64,000 nt of DNA from a virus. Position 1 is the first letter of the stretch. Each line of letters begins with the position of its first letter. Positions 6,098 to 12,456 of the stretch are shown here, piece by piece. The stretch spans positions 1 through 64,000 of IMG/VR virus record IMGVR_UViG_3300009147_000001; one strand, given 5' to 3'. The translations under genes were made by a program, and so were the position numbers. The notes under the pieces are model-generated. The model saw only the letters and a program-made list of their open reading frames with translations, was not told the origin of the DNA and ran no database searches.

Positions 6098-6436
6098 GTG
6101 GAATGGGACAGCTATATCGTACAAATAAATGACGACGATACCTTTACGATAGAGTTAGTCCCGGCTGACCACGAAGGTCCCACGCTATACACTGAAATTT
6201 GGCAAAAAGACATCATTACCGACGAGCAGATGGGTCCTCTCCAAGAGGGGACCTATCTGAAAGTCTATGCAGATCCACCTCGAATAATCCAGAGGTACAT
6301 CCCACCACCAACCGAAGAAGAACTGGCTACCATAGAAGCGTGGGTTAAGGAAAAATCTGCATTCTGGCTAGAAGTAGAGGAAGAACAAACCAAATATATC
6401 CGATCAATAATGGTCGGGTCGACCAAGGAGACACTC
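6098..6436 (+). other. open frame fused in frame to the Ro gene
   Basis: From GTG 6098 an open frame of 113 codons runs without a stop into the Ro start codon. Its product is acidic, with a beta-rich first half and a helical second half, and has no recognised domain. It lacks its own stop, so it is either an N-terminal extension of Ro or a former separate gene that lost its stop. No clear ribosome-binding site precedes 6098. Confidence 0.45.
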
Positions 6437-8071
6437 ATGTCTAAGGCATTACAGGGATTTTTGGATGATGCAAACAAGCCGATCCCACAGAGCAAAGCTG
6501 CCGACGAACGTCAGGTAGCAAACAACGCTGGTGGTTTCACCTTTACCGTGGATGATCGCGCTCGGCTAGAGCGGTTCCTCATTCTCGGTACTGATGGGGG
6601 CACCTATTACGTAGATCAGAAGACGCTGACTGAGGACAATGCGACGTTTGTCATTGATCTGATTCAGCGCGATGCCCCACTGGTTATCAACACACTCGTC
6701 GAGATTTCTCGGGACGGTCGGGCACTTCGCCAATCGCCAATTATCTTTACCTTGGCGCTGGTGTTCAAGTATGGTAATGATGAAGCTAAGAGTGTGGCCC
6801 GGAGCATCTTCAACGATGTTATCCGCATCTCTACTCATCTTTTTGAGTTTAATCAGTATATAGAGTCTCTGGGCGGCTGGGGCCGGGCGAAGCGCTCTGC
6901 CGTGGCCGGGTGGTACACCGGTCGGGACGCGGCTGCACTGGCCTACCAGGCGGTCAAGTACCGCCAGCGTAACGGCTGGACCCACCGCGATGCCCTGCGG
7001 TTGGCCCACCCCATCGGCGTGGACGCAGCAGTGATCAACTTCATTTTGGGCAAGGACGAGCGGACCGCAGCAGCCACCACTGATGGACCAGCGATAATTC
7101 GTGGATTCAAGTTTGCGCAGGAAGCACAGACTGTTTCTGAACTACTTGGTACTGCATTGACGGATTATCCAAATCTGCCATGGGAGGCGCTGCCCACTCA
7201 ATTCCTTACCGAACCAGAAGTGTGGAAGAAGCTGTTCTACAATGGTCAACTCAACGGTCAGGCGCTTGTGCGTAATATTACTCGGCTCAGCCGTATTAAT
7301 GCTTTCAATGATATGGTGTTCGCTCGGGATTACGCTAATCGCTTGGTTGATGGGGAGATGATCCGCCGCACCCGGTTGCACCCGCTCAATTACCTTAATG
7401 CGCTGGTCGTGCATCAAGTGGGCCAGATCGATCGCAAGAATCATACGTACGGCTGGGGAATTAGCCGTATCAAGAACTGGACCACCGTTCCGGTTATTGT
7501 CGATGCCCTCAATAATGGCTTCTATGCTGCCTTTAAGCACCTCGAATCAGCCAACAAGCGCACCATGCTTGCCTTGGATGTTTCTGGGTCGATGTCGGCT
7601 ATGGCGGGTTCGGGACTAGATCTGAGCTGTGACCAGGTAACTGCGGCGATGTCGATGGCAACTGCTCGGACCGAACCATGGTATCAGATTACCGCTTTTG
7701 ATACTGGTATTAAGGACCTGGGAATTACTCCGGGACAAAACCTAGCTGAGGTGCTACAACGAGTACATATTAACAATGGTGGTGGCACCGACTGCTCATT
7801 GCCCATGACGTGGGCGTTGAAGACCAAGACTCAAGTGGACACCTTTGTGGTGTACACGGACAATGAGACCTGGGCCGGTCGAATCCACCCGCACATCGCT
7901 TTGCAGGAATACCGGCAGAAGATGGGCATTGATGCAAAGCTCGCCGTGGTAGGTATTGCTGCGACAAAGTTCACGATTGCTGATCCGAGCGACCGTGGTA
8001 TGATAGACCTCGTCGGGGCTGACTCGAACCTACCCGCGATTATTGCTAATTTCTCGGCTGGTCGAGTCTAA
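6437..8071 (+). CDS. rsr: Ro60-family RNA-binding protein (TROVE + vWA)
   Basis: From ATG 6437, with AAGGAGA 8 bases upstream, the product is 544 residues, the normal length of bacterial Ro. Residues 1-360 form the TROVE ring of helical repeats and 375-544 a von Willebrand A domain whose MIDAS is complete: DVSGS at 381, Thr at 451 in GGGTDCS and Asp at 475 in YTDNE. Ro proteins bind Y RNAs on the outside of the ring and misfolded RNA ends in the hole, and in bacteria work with exoribonucleases. Candidate Y RNAs lie at 1-64, 638-772 and 2394-2522, with another structured RNA directly downstream. An in-frame 113-codon extension precedes it. Confidence 0.93.
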   Translation: MSKALQGFLDDANKPIPQSKAADERQVANNAGGFTFTVDDRARLERFLILGTDGGTYYVDQKTLTEDNATFVIDLIQRDAPLVINTLVEISRDGRALRQSPIIFTLALVFKYGNDEAKSVARSIFNDVIRISTHLFEFNQYIESLGGWGRAKRSAVAGWYTGRDAAALAYQAVKYRQRNGWTHRDALRLAHPIGVDAAVINFILGKDERTAAATTDGPAIIRGFKFAQEAQTVSELLGTALTDYPNLPWEALPTQFLTEPEVWKKLFYNGQLNGQALVRNITRLSRINAFNDMVFARDYANRLVDGEMIRRTRLHPLNYLNALVVHQVGQIDRKNHTYGWGISRIKNWTTVPVIVDALNNGFYAAFKHLESANKRTMLALDVSGSMSAMAGSGLDLSCDQVTAAMSMATARTEPWYQITAFDTGIKDLGITPGQNLAEVLQRVHINNGGGTDCSLPMTWALKTKTQVDTFVVYTDNETWAGRIHPHIALQEYRQKMGIDAKLAVVGIAATKFTIADPSDRGMIDLVGADSNLPAIIANFSAGRV

Positions 8072-8211
8072 TGTCTCGTCAGGTCACCTACGTCTCACTT
8101 GATCCACGGGCCAGAATGCATGCGGCATTTTTCGTCGCAACACTGCTAACCTGCGGACTGGGCGCCATCCCGTGGATCATGTGGGCCATAGCCACAAGGA
8201 AAAAGAATTAA
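8071..8211 (+). CDS. single-span membrane miniprotein
   Basis: This 46-residue protein starts at an ATG sharing its A with the Ro stop (TAATG), so it is coupled to Ro. One hydrophobic helix covers residues 17-42 with a Gly/Pro/Trp-rich centre (GLGAIPWIMW), and the tail is basic (RKKN). Function unknown. Confidence 0.7.
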   Translation: MSRQVTYVSLDPRARMHAAFFVATLLTCGLGAIPWIMWAIATRKKN

Positions 8212-8218
8212 TAGAGTT

Positions 8219-8357
8219 GCTATCGGGATAACATGGGCAGAAGCGGCATGCATCTTCGAACCCAGCAGGAGTAGCTACCCTGTTCAGACAGTGTGGAATC
8301 TACTGGATACGCATGATTAGTCGAATAAACCGATAGCTTCGTAGCTGAAAGGTTATC
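8219..8357 (+). ncRNA. structured RNA downstream of Ro, possible Y RNA
   Basis: GCTATCGG (8219-8226) pairs with CCGATAGC (8330-8337). The adjacent GATAAC (8227-8232) can pair with GTTATC (8352-8357), which would make a pseudoknot. The interior contains TTCGAAC as in a tRNA T loop and a CAGG/CCTG helix. No ORF fills it. Y RNA genes are usually close to Ro genes, so this is a candidate, but the shared flank of the other elements is absent. Confidence 0.4.
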
Positions 8358-8396
8358 ATGGACGTTTAAAGAAAAACCACAAGATAAGGTATAGGT

Positions 8397-8525
8397 ATGG
8401 CAACATGTGGCACGTGTAGTGGTAGTGGCAGTGTCAATAATGGTGGCTTGATATTCACCTGTCCCGCATGTGGCGGCAGCGGTAAAACTCCTGATCCCAA
8501 ACCACCACCGCCGAAAAAGAAGTAA
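8397..8525 (+). CDS. DnaJ-type zinc-knuckle miniprotein
   Basis: The 42-residue product has two CxxCxGxG-type motifs (CGTCSGSG and CPACGGSG), like one zinc site of DnaJ, followed by a Pro/Lys tail. Such isolated knuckles are common in actinophages. It may bind zinc and nucleic acid or protein; no partner is evident. Confidence 0.7.
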   Translation: MATCGTCSGSGSVNNGGLIFTCPACGGSGKTPDPKPPPPKKK

Positions 8526-8539
8526 AAAATCCCTTCCAG

Positions 8540-8680
8540 ATGAAAGGTCTGGCGTTGAAGAGGGCAGTTTTCGCTAAGCGACTAGCCCGAACTCTGGGAG
8601 CAGCGATGGTCGCCACCCGCCTGTTGACTGACGAGGGACCTAATATGGTAGTGTATCGGAGTTGGCCCAAGTACTTCTAA
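8540..8680 (+). CDS. small basic protein
   Basis: This 46-residue basic ORF has an N-terminal amphipathic helix rich in Lys/Arg/Ala. Its 3' end contains one arm of the 12-bp inverted repeat 8644-8726. No family recognised. Confidence 0.45.
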   Translation: MKGLALKRAVFAKRLARTLGAAMVATRLLTDEGPNMVVYRSWPKYF

Positions 8681-8726
8681 TCCTGGTTGAATGATAACGC
8701 CAGTGGTGAACTGGTACACTACCATA
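8644..8726 (+). ncRNA. 12-bp inverted repeat spanning 83 bp
   Basis: TATGGTAGTGTA (8644-8655) is perfectly complementary to TACACTACCATA (8715-8726). The interior holds CTGG, CCAG and CTGG segments that offer alternative hairpins. It overlaps the end of the 46-residue ORF and precedes the next gene by 15 bases. It could be a stem-closed RNA like that at 509, or a regulatory hairpin for the gene at 8742. Confidence 0.45.
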
Positions 8727-8741
8727 TAAGGACAACACGTG

Positions 8742-8915
8742 ATGAGTGAACAAACCCCAGCAGCGCGTGATGCTTTCGCTAAAGCCATGAAATGGAATTG
8801 GGTCGAGGAGGATCGCGTTTACTACTGTTCACATGGTGATTGTGTCTGGTACGGAGTATGTCAAGAGCCAGATATTCAACGAGAATATCACTGTAAACCA
8901 GCAGGTTCGAACTGA
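8742..8915 (+). CDS. small protein with Cys/His-rich C terminus
   Basis: The product has 57 residues; Cys and His residues in YYCSHGDCVWYGVC and HCKP could form a metal site. It ends just before tRNA-Leu. No family recognised. Confidence 0.6.
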   Translation: MSEQTPAARDAFAKAMKWNWVEEDRVYYCSHGDCVWYGVCQEPDIQREYHCKPAGSN

Positions 8916-8916
8916 T

Positions 8917-8989
8917 GTCCATATAGCCCAAAGGCAGAGGCATCCGATTCAAAATCGGATTAGTGTAGGTTCGACTCCTACTATGGACA
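8917..8989 (+). tRNA. tRNA-Leu(CAA) with short variable loop
   Basis: Acceptor GTCCATA/TATGGAC, D arm GCC/GGC, anticodon arm TCCGA-TTCAAAA-TCGGA with CAA, T arm GTAGG-TTCGACT-CCTAC, discriminator A. The variable loop has only five bases (TTAGT), so this is class I, whereas bacterial tRNA-Leu is class II. Confidence 0.85.
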
Positions 8990-8990
8990 C

Positions 8991-9092
8991 ATGAAAAGGG
9001 ATGTGACATTTAATATACACACAGAATTCTGGAAAGTATTCATGTTCTTGGATATCCCAGACGCGGGATATGTCAATATAATTTTGGAGTAA
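8991..9092 (+). CDS. 33-residue hypothetical protein
   Basis: This very short ORF lies between tRNA-Leu and the next gene, which starts seven bases later. It is partly hydrophobic (FWKVFMFLDI). Supported only by position and lack of an alternative. Confidence 0.35.
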   Translation: MKRDVTFNIHTEFWKVFMFLDIPDAGYVNIILE

Positions 9093-9098
9093 CCAATA

Positions 9099-9386
9099 AT
9101 GTGCTTTGATCCGTGGGAAGAATCAATTTATACATTTGCCGCTCTCTACCTCGATGCCGTACGGGAAAGTCAAGACGAAAACCGCACCGACCTTCATCGC
9201 CATCAGTGGGCGGGCAAGGCTGAATTCTTTGAACAAGGTTATAAGGATAAGCTAACCGAACTGGATCTCGACGAGCTAGACGACTTTATCAGCGGACTCA
9301 TTGAGGACGAGTCGGATGAGCGATTGCTGAAACCAGCCGAGGCAGAGCAAAAGCGTCGAGCCGAAGAGGGCGAAATGGCAGCGTGA
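9099..9386 (+). CDS. acidic helical protein
   Basis: This 95-residue protein is highly charged and predicted almost all helical, with an acidic middle (LDLDELDDFI) and a Lys/Glu-rich C-terminal coil. No domain recognised. A GGAG site precedes ATG. Confidence 0.65.
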   Translation: MCFDPWEESIYTFAALYLDAVRESQDENRTDLHRHQWAGKAEFFEQGYKDKLTELDLDELDDFISGLIEDESDERLLKPAEAEQKRRAEEGEMAA

Positions 9387-9406
9387 AAGAACGTATAACT
9401 GAATAT

Positions 9407-9481
9407 CGGGATATAGCTCAGTTAGGTTAGAGTGCTGCGTTTGGGGCGCAGATGCCGTAGGTTCGAATCCTACTATCCCGA
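9407..9481 (+). tRNA. tRNA-Pro(TGG)
   Basis: Acceptor CGGGATA/TATCCCG, anticodon arm CTGCG-TTTGGGG-CGCAG (TGG), T arm GTAGG-TTCGAAT-CCTAC. Confidence 0.93.
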
Positions 9482-9600
9482 CGAGTGAGATCTCGTGTGC
9501 CCAGTCTAAATGCATGTGTACCGAGTAAACATGCTATACTAAAGAGGCGATCAAGGAATCTGCACGCCAGCCACTCGGTAGTGCTGGCTGTGGGATTGTA
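9482..9600 (+). ncRNA. hairpins with complementary loops
   Basis: Hairpin GCATGT/ACATGC (9512-9534) and hairpin GCCAGC/GCTGGC (9566-9588) have loops complementary over 8 bp (TACCGAGT 9519-9526, ACTCGGTA 9573-9580). A small hairpin ACGAG/CTCGT lies at 9481-9496. The loop pairing could be an RNA kissing contact. Because a TGCTATACT promoter-like box lies between them, a paired operator is the alternative. Confidence 0.4.
9532..9540 (+). promoter_or_regulatory. extended -10 promoter candidate
   Basis: TGCTATACT matches an extended -10 box. No good -35 is present at the normal spacing. It could drive the genes from 9601. Confidence 0.35.
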
Positions 9601-9894
9601 GTGGACGATGGGTTGCCACAACTCACTCGCCAAATGATAATGGATTGGCAAGATGATCTGTTTGAACTATGTGCCGCTGCTGAACATGATCGCTGGGCTG
9701 AATGGCAGCGTTATCTGCATAGTCGTTGTATTTCCAACTCAGATGGTTCATTAACTATTCCATCCGACCTCGTAACCCGATGGAAACGCCAGTTCTCTAC
9801 TCCATATCACGAATTAAGTGAGGGAGAAAAGGATAGTGATCGTAAACAAGTTGCTCGATATTGGCCATTCAAAAAGCATAAGAAGACTACATAA
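9601..9894 (+). CDS. hypothetical protein
   Basis: The product has up to 97 residues from GTG 9601; internal ATGs at 9634 and 9640 are alternatives, and no strong ribosome-binding site settles the start. It is Trp- and charged-residue-rich and ends in a basic tail (FKKHKKTT). No domain recognised. Confidence 0.55.
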   Translation: MDDGLPQLTRQMIMDWQDDLFELCAAAEHDRWAEWQRYLHSRCISNSDGSLTIPSDLVTRWKRQFSTPYHELSEGEKDSDRKQVARYWPFKKHKKTT

Positions 9895-9902
9895 GAGGAT
9901 TG

Positions 9903-10169
9903 ATGGCAGGAACACCAAAAGAACGTCGAGCTGAAAGGCCTGGCATTTTCGTACCAAACCAAGGCAAGGTGTACTACTTTAAAGATGATCGTGAAGTACG
10001 ACGAGTAATGAACTTTTGGCAAAATAGCGGAGAAATTAGTGGCGCTAAGGCCATACGCAAAGGTGACAAACTGCCTCTCGGTGCTACCACGGTGATGGGT
10101 AACGTTCATCAAGGCCCAGGTACAAGAATAGCACATTGGCTCATTGATAAATTTTTGAAAGGTAAATAG
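9903..10169 (+). CDS. small basic protein
   Basis: This 88-residue protein has ATG preceded by AAGAGGA. The N-terminus is basic; the centre has a VYYFKDDREV strand-turn. No family recognised. It ends six bases before tRNA-Ala. Confidence 0.6.
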   Translation: MAGTPKERRAERPGIFVPNQGKVYYFKDDREVRRVMNFWQNSGEISGAKAIRKGDKLPLGATTVMGNVHQGPGTRIAHWLIDKFLKGK

Positions 10170-10175
10170 CGATAT

Positions 10176-10248
10176 GGGCCTATAGCTCCAATGGTAGAGC
10201 ATCTGATTTGCAATCAGAGGGATGGCGGTTCGAATCCGTCTAGGTCCA
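10176..10248 (+). tRNA. tRNA-Ala(TGC)
   Basis: Acceptor GGGCCTA/TAGGTCC (one G-U), D arm GCTC/GAGC, anticodon arm TCTGA-TTTGCAA-TCAGA (TGC), T loop TTCGAAT, discriminator A. Confidence 0.94.
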
Positions 10249-10271
10249 CCCATACAGTGGAGACCACAACT

Positions 10272-10460
10272 ATGACAATTGACTGTCCACGAACCAAAAG
10301 CTTGTTGACACCCTGCGTACTACGAGACGGCATACACGCAATCGGCTACTATAGTGAGTGTATAGAATGTAAACAGCTTGTCGGTGATCTATTAAAGGAT
10401 CTTGCAGAAAAGTATGCCTTTCTGAAGGCATCCTACGAGGAGATGGTCGAAAATGGATGA
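10272..10460 (+). CDS. small Cys-containing protein
   Basis: This 62-residue protein from ATG 10272; cysteines at CPRT, PCVL and the pair CIEC suggest a possible metal site, followed by a helical C-terminus. A start inside the tRNA is unlikely. It overlaps the next gene by 8 bases. Confidence 0.6.
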   Translation: MTIDCPRTKSLLTPCVLRDGIHAIGYYSECIECKQLVGDLLKDLAEKYAFLKASYEEMVENG

Positions 10461-10602
10461 GAAGGAGGCAGCCAGGATTCGTGATGAGACAAAAAGAAAA
10501 ATTGACGAGGAGTTGGCAAAGATTACCCAGGAAGAGAAAGCAGCAGCTAGAAAATTAGCTGACGACATTGCAAAAGCCAGAAAGAGTGGAAGAGAAAACT
10601 AG
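10453..10602 (+). CDS. coiled-coil miniprotein
   Basis: The 49 residues are almost entirely Lys/Glu/Asp/Ala and should form one charged helix. It starts within the previous gene (ATGGATGA overlap), a sign of coupled translation. Function unknown. Confidence 0.6.
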   Translation: MDEKEAARIRDETKRKIDEELAKITQEEKAAARKLADDIAKARKSGREN

Positions 10603-10604
10603 TT

Positions 10605-10796
10605 ATGCCGGTAATCTGGATAAAGCGCAAGTATGCCGAGCCTAAAACAGCAGGTCGATATCGTAGTAGTCACGGAGATAGCAACAAAAAGGTCAAGAAG
10701 ACCGGTAACAAGGTTGGTGTCAGCAATCCACCACGAGGAATACGCACCCTCGTCATTGATGGGACGAGCGGGAAACGGCGTTGGGTTTGGAGGTAG
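10605..10796 (+). CDS. small basic protein
   Basis: This 63-residue Lys/Arg/Gly-rich protein (net strongly positive) may bind nucleic acid. It starts two bases after the upstream stop and ends three bases before the next ATG. An overlapping ORF in another frame (10633-10881) is less likely because it would cross the next gene. Confidence 0.5.
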   Translation: MPVIWIKRKYAEPKTAGRYRSSHGDSNKKVKKTGNKVGVSNPPRGIRTLVIDGTSGKRRWVWR

Positions 10797-10799
10797 GCC

Positions 10800-10937
10800 A
10801 TGGTGGCGTACAACTCTACTGGTTCAGATAATACCCATACCCCAAAGGTCATTTCCAAAGGGAAAGCTCAGACTAAGGTAACGCCCGCCAAGGTTGTGAA
10901 GAAAGCCAAAAAGAAGAAGAAGTTACCGGATGAATAA
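10800..10937 (+). CDS. lysine-rich miniprotein
   Basis: 45 residues: a polar N-terminus and a poly-basic tail with KKAKKKKK. Resembles small nucleic-acid-binding tails; no domain. Confidence 0.5.
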   Translation: MVAYNSTGSDNTHTPKVISKGKAQTKVTPAKVVKKAKKKKKLPDE

Positions 10938-10987
10938 GACCATACAGTTGATTAACGAAGGGCAGATCTGTTGTACGGAGCTGACTA

Positions 10988-11058
10988 GGGTGTGCGGATT
11001 GGTGTCCAGCGTTGACTGTAAATCAATAGCCATGGTGGTTCGAATCCATCCATGCCCA
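10988..11058 (+). tRNA. tRNA-Tyr(GTA)
   Basis: Acceptor GGGTGTG/CATGCCC with two wobble pairs, anticodon loop CTGTAAA (GTA), T arm GGTGG-TTCGAAT-CCATC. The variable loop is short, unlike the class II tRNA-Tyr normal in bacteria, and the D arm is small. Confidence 0.82.
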
Positions 11059-11093
11059 CGGTATTGATTATGTCTCCTAGCATAATCCGCGAG

Positions 11094-11130
11094 AGAGGAA
11101 AGCTATCGCCTCTATACCACAAAGGATAGC
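11094..11130 (+). promoter_or_regulatory. H-type pseudoknot candidate
   Basis: AGAGG (11094-11098) pairs with CCTCT (11109-11113), while GCTATC (11102-11107), inside that loop, pairs with GATAGC (11125-11130). The topology is like small pseudoknot riboswitches but the sequence does not match the preQ1-I consensus. It lies four bases before tRNA-Glu. Confidence 0.35.
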
Positions 11131-11134
11131 ATAT

Positions 11135-11208
11135 GGTCCGTTAGAGTAATTGGTGATCTCACTTCCCTCTCACGGAAGAGACTATCGGTTCGAGTCCGAT
11201 ACGGACTG
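11135..11208 (+). tRNA. tRNA-Glu(CTC)
   Basis: Acceptor GGTCCGT/ACGGACT (G-U end pair), D arm GAG/CTC, anticodon arm CTTCC-CTCTCAC-GGAAG (CTC), T arm ATCGG-TTCGAGT-CCGAT, discriminator G. Confidence 0.92.
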
Positions 11209-11209
11209 C

Positions 11210-11419
11210 ATGTATATCAATGTAGAACTGCCAGAACCAATAACCATTGTCGATGATCAGAAACTAGAACTATTTGTTGGTCCAGGAATGGATACGGTTA
11301 TCGTCCATGGTAGTGGAGTAATAGAATTTCGTGGGAATGGTGGCAATGCTCCTCAGTACAGTATAGACTTATGTGACATTGCGCGCAAAATAAAAAATTC
11401 CGTGACAAAACAGACATAA
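11210..11419 (+). CDS. small beta-rich protein
   Basis: This 69-residue protein starts right after tRNA-Glu. Alternating hydrophobic strands (LELFVG, TVIVHGSGVIEF) suggest a small beta sandwich; no family recognised. Confidence 0.6.
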   Translation: MYINVELPEPITIVDDQKLELFVGPGMDTVIVHGSGVIEFRGNGGNAPQYSIDLCDIARKIKNSVTKQT

Positions 11420-11425
11420 CGGTCG

Positions 11426-11454
11426 TTGACAACGGACTGACACGCTGCTATACT
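11426..11454 (+). promoter_or_regulatory. sigma-70-type promoter
   Basis: TTGACA (11426-11431), a 17-bp spacer and TATACT (11449-11454). This is the best promoter seen in the tRNA arm and would start about 15 bases before tRNA-Asp. Confidence 0.75.
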
Positions 11455-11475
11455 AGTACTAGATACGTAAAACTT

Positions 11476-11547
11476 GCGATCATAGTGTAGAGGTCTGCAT
11501 GTTGCCCTGTCAAGGCAAAGGTCGGGGATCGTTCCCCCGTGGTCGCG
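11476..11547 (+). tRNA. tRNA-Asp(GTC)
   Basis: Acceptor GCGATCA/TGGTCGC, anticodon arm TTGCC-CTGTCAA-GGCAA (GTC), T arm CGGGG-ATCGTTC-CCCCG. The T loop starts with A in place of the conserved T54. Confidence 0.9.
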
Positions 11548-11566
11548 CGTATAAAGGACGAAGGAC

Positions 11567-11740
11567 ATGGCCAAGCGTATTATATTGCACGGCATAAGTG
11601 AAGAAGATGCGTATGAAATTCAGTGGGACATAGATCATGGCAATGGCATCTTCTTCCACGCTTTCGCTAGTGAGAACTGGAAGTTTGACGACATCACAAT
11701 AGAGGATGAGCCACCTACAGAGAATGCAAATCCTGTGTAA
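11567..11740 (+). CDS. small acidic protein
   Basis: 57 residues with GAAGGA upstream of ATG. Mixed alpha/beta start (RIILHGISEED), acidic C-terminus. It is followed by a hairpin terminator. No family recognised. Confidence 0.6.
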   Translation: MAKRIILHGISEEDAYEIQWDIDHGNGIFFHAFASENWKFDDITIEDEPPTENANPV

Positions 11741-11755
11741 CACATAGATAGCTAG

Positions 11756-11775
11756 CCAGCATCGTGCTGGTTTCT
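11756..11775 (+). terminator. rho-independent terminator candidate
   Basis: CCAGCA-TCG-TGCTGG hairpin followed by TTTCT, 15 bases after the preceding stop codon. Confidence 0.6.
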
Positions 11776-11803
11776 ATAATCCTCGGAACACGAATTTATA
11801 AAT

Positions 11804-11846
11804 GAGACGGATGCGGTAGTGGTCGTTTAGGACGGTGCTGTGTCTC
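11804..11846 (+). other. stem closed by GAGAC/GTCTC
   Basis: Between the terminator and tRNA-Val there is no ORF; GAGAC (11804-11808) and GTCTC (11842-11846) can close a G-rich loop. Nothing else recognisable is seen from 11776 to 11870. Confidence 0.25.
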
Positions 11847-11870
11847 GTCACGGTTACGGTTTCGAGGTTT

Positions 11871-11942
11871 GGGCCTATAACTCAACGGAAGAGTGTCTTC
11901 CCTACAAGAAGATGGTTGGGAGTTCGAATCTCTCTGGGCCTA
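11871..11942 (+). tRNA. tRNA-Val(TAC), C at position 33
   Basis: Acceptor GGGCCTA/TGGGCCT with two wobble pairs, D arm ACTC/GAGT, anticodon arm TCTTC-CCTACAA-GAAGA, T arm GGGAG-TTCGAAT-CTCTC. The base before the anticodon is C where U33 is nearly universal. Confidence 0.85.
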
Positions 11943-12006
11943 CGGTGGGTATGCGATGTTCGGAAGTCCAGTTCTGACGCCCCGCGTCGCATACCCGTCC
12001 TTTTAA

Positions 12007-12080
12007 TCGGGTGTAGCTCAATCAGGCAGAGCCGATGATTGTTAATCATCTGGTTACAGGTTCGAATCCTGTCACCCGAG
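12007..12080 (+). tRNA. tRNA-Asn(GTT)
   Basis: Acceptor TCGGGTG/CACCCGA, D arm GCTC/GAGC, anticodon arm GATGA-TTGTTAA-TCATC (GTT), T arm ACAGG-TTCGAAT-CCTGT, discriminator G. Confidence 0.94.
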
Positions 12081-12219
12081 CGTTGGTTTCGGTGTAGTGT
12101 AACAAGATACGATCCATAAATTAGCACACTCAACCAGTTACGATATGGGAGTCTAGCCGTAAACTAGACAGAAGAGAAGTGTCGGTGGAGAATCGGGATT
12201 CCGACCATCGAAACCAATG
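12081..12219 (+). ncRNA. structured RNA closed by 14-bp end helix
   Basis: Bases 12081-12094 pair with 12206-12219 over 14 bp including two G-U pairs. Inside are GTCTAG/CTAGAC with a 7-base loop and GTCGG/CCGAC (12181-12205). No ORF. The 5' sequence GTTGGTTTCGG has some likeness to the GTTGGGTCGA flank of the Y-RNA-like elements. The 3' end of the helix touches the ribosome-binding site of the next gene, so it could also be a leader. Confidence 0.45.
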
Positions 12220-12228
12220 GAGGTGTAC

Positions 12229-12456
12229 GTGACGAGCGAGAATGCATCATACGAGTACATCCTTGATAGTGCGGCAGACAAGCTTGAGCGCAACCCTAGT
12301 ATTCTCCAATCGAAGGAAGCAGCTCAACTGTTAGTAGCATGGTTGCGTAAAGCACGTGATTGTGAAAGGGATAATTTCTATCCACCACCAACTGATACAT
12401 CACCTGGAATCATCATGGCCAAATATATAATAGATACAGAATCGTCGGTATGGTGA
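12229..12456 (+). CDS. small helical protein
   Basis: 75 residues from GTG 12229, chosen because GGAGGT lies 4 bases upstream; the ATG at 12217 overlaps that site and lacks one of its own. Helical throughout with an ILQSKEAAQLLVAWL segment. No family recognised. Overlaps the next gene by 7 bases. Confidence 0.6.
   Translation: MTSENASYEYILDSAADKLERNPSILQSKEAAQLLVAWLRKARDCERDNFYPPPTDTSPGIIMAKYIIDTESSVW

Noticed and set aside
10633-10881. 82-residue ORF in an alternative frame
   Set aside because: It crosses two better-placed small genes (10605-10796, 10800-10937) and has no start-site support.
8071-11741. Group I or group II intron in the tRNA arm
   Set aside because: No catalytic-core motifs or intron-encoded enzymes were found; the structured gaps are too short and do not interrupt tRNAs in a splice-consistent way.
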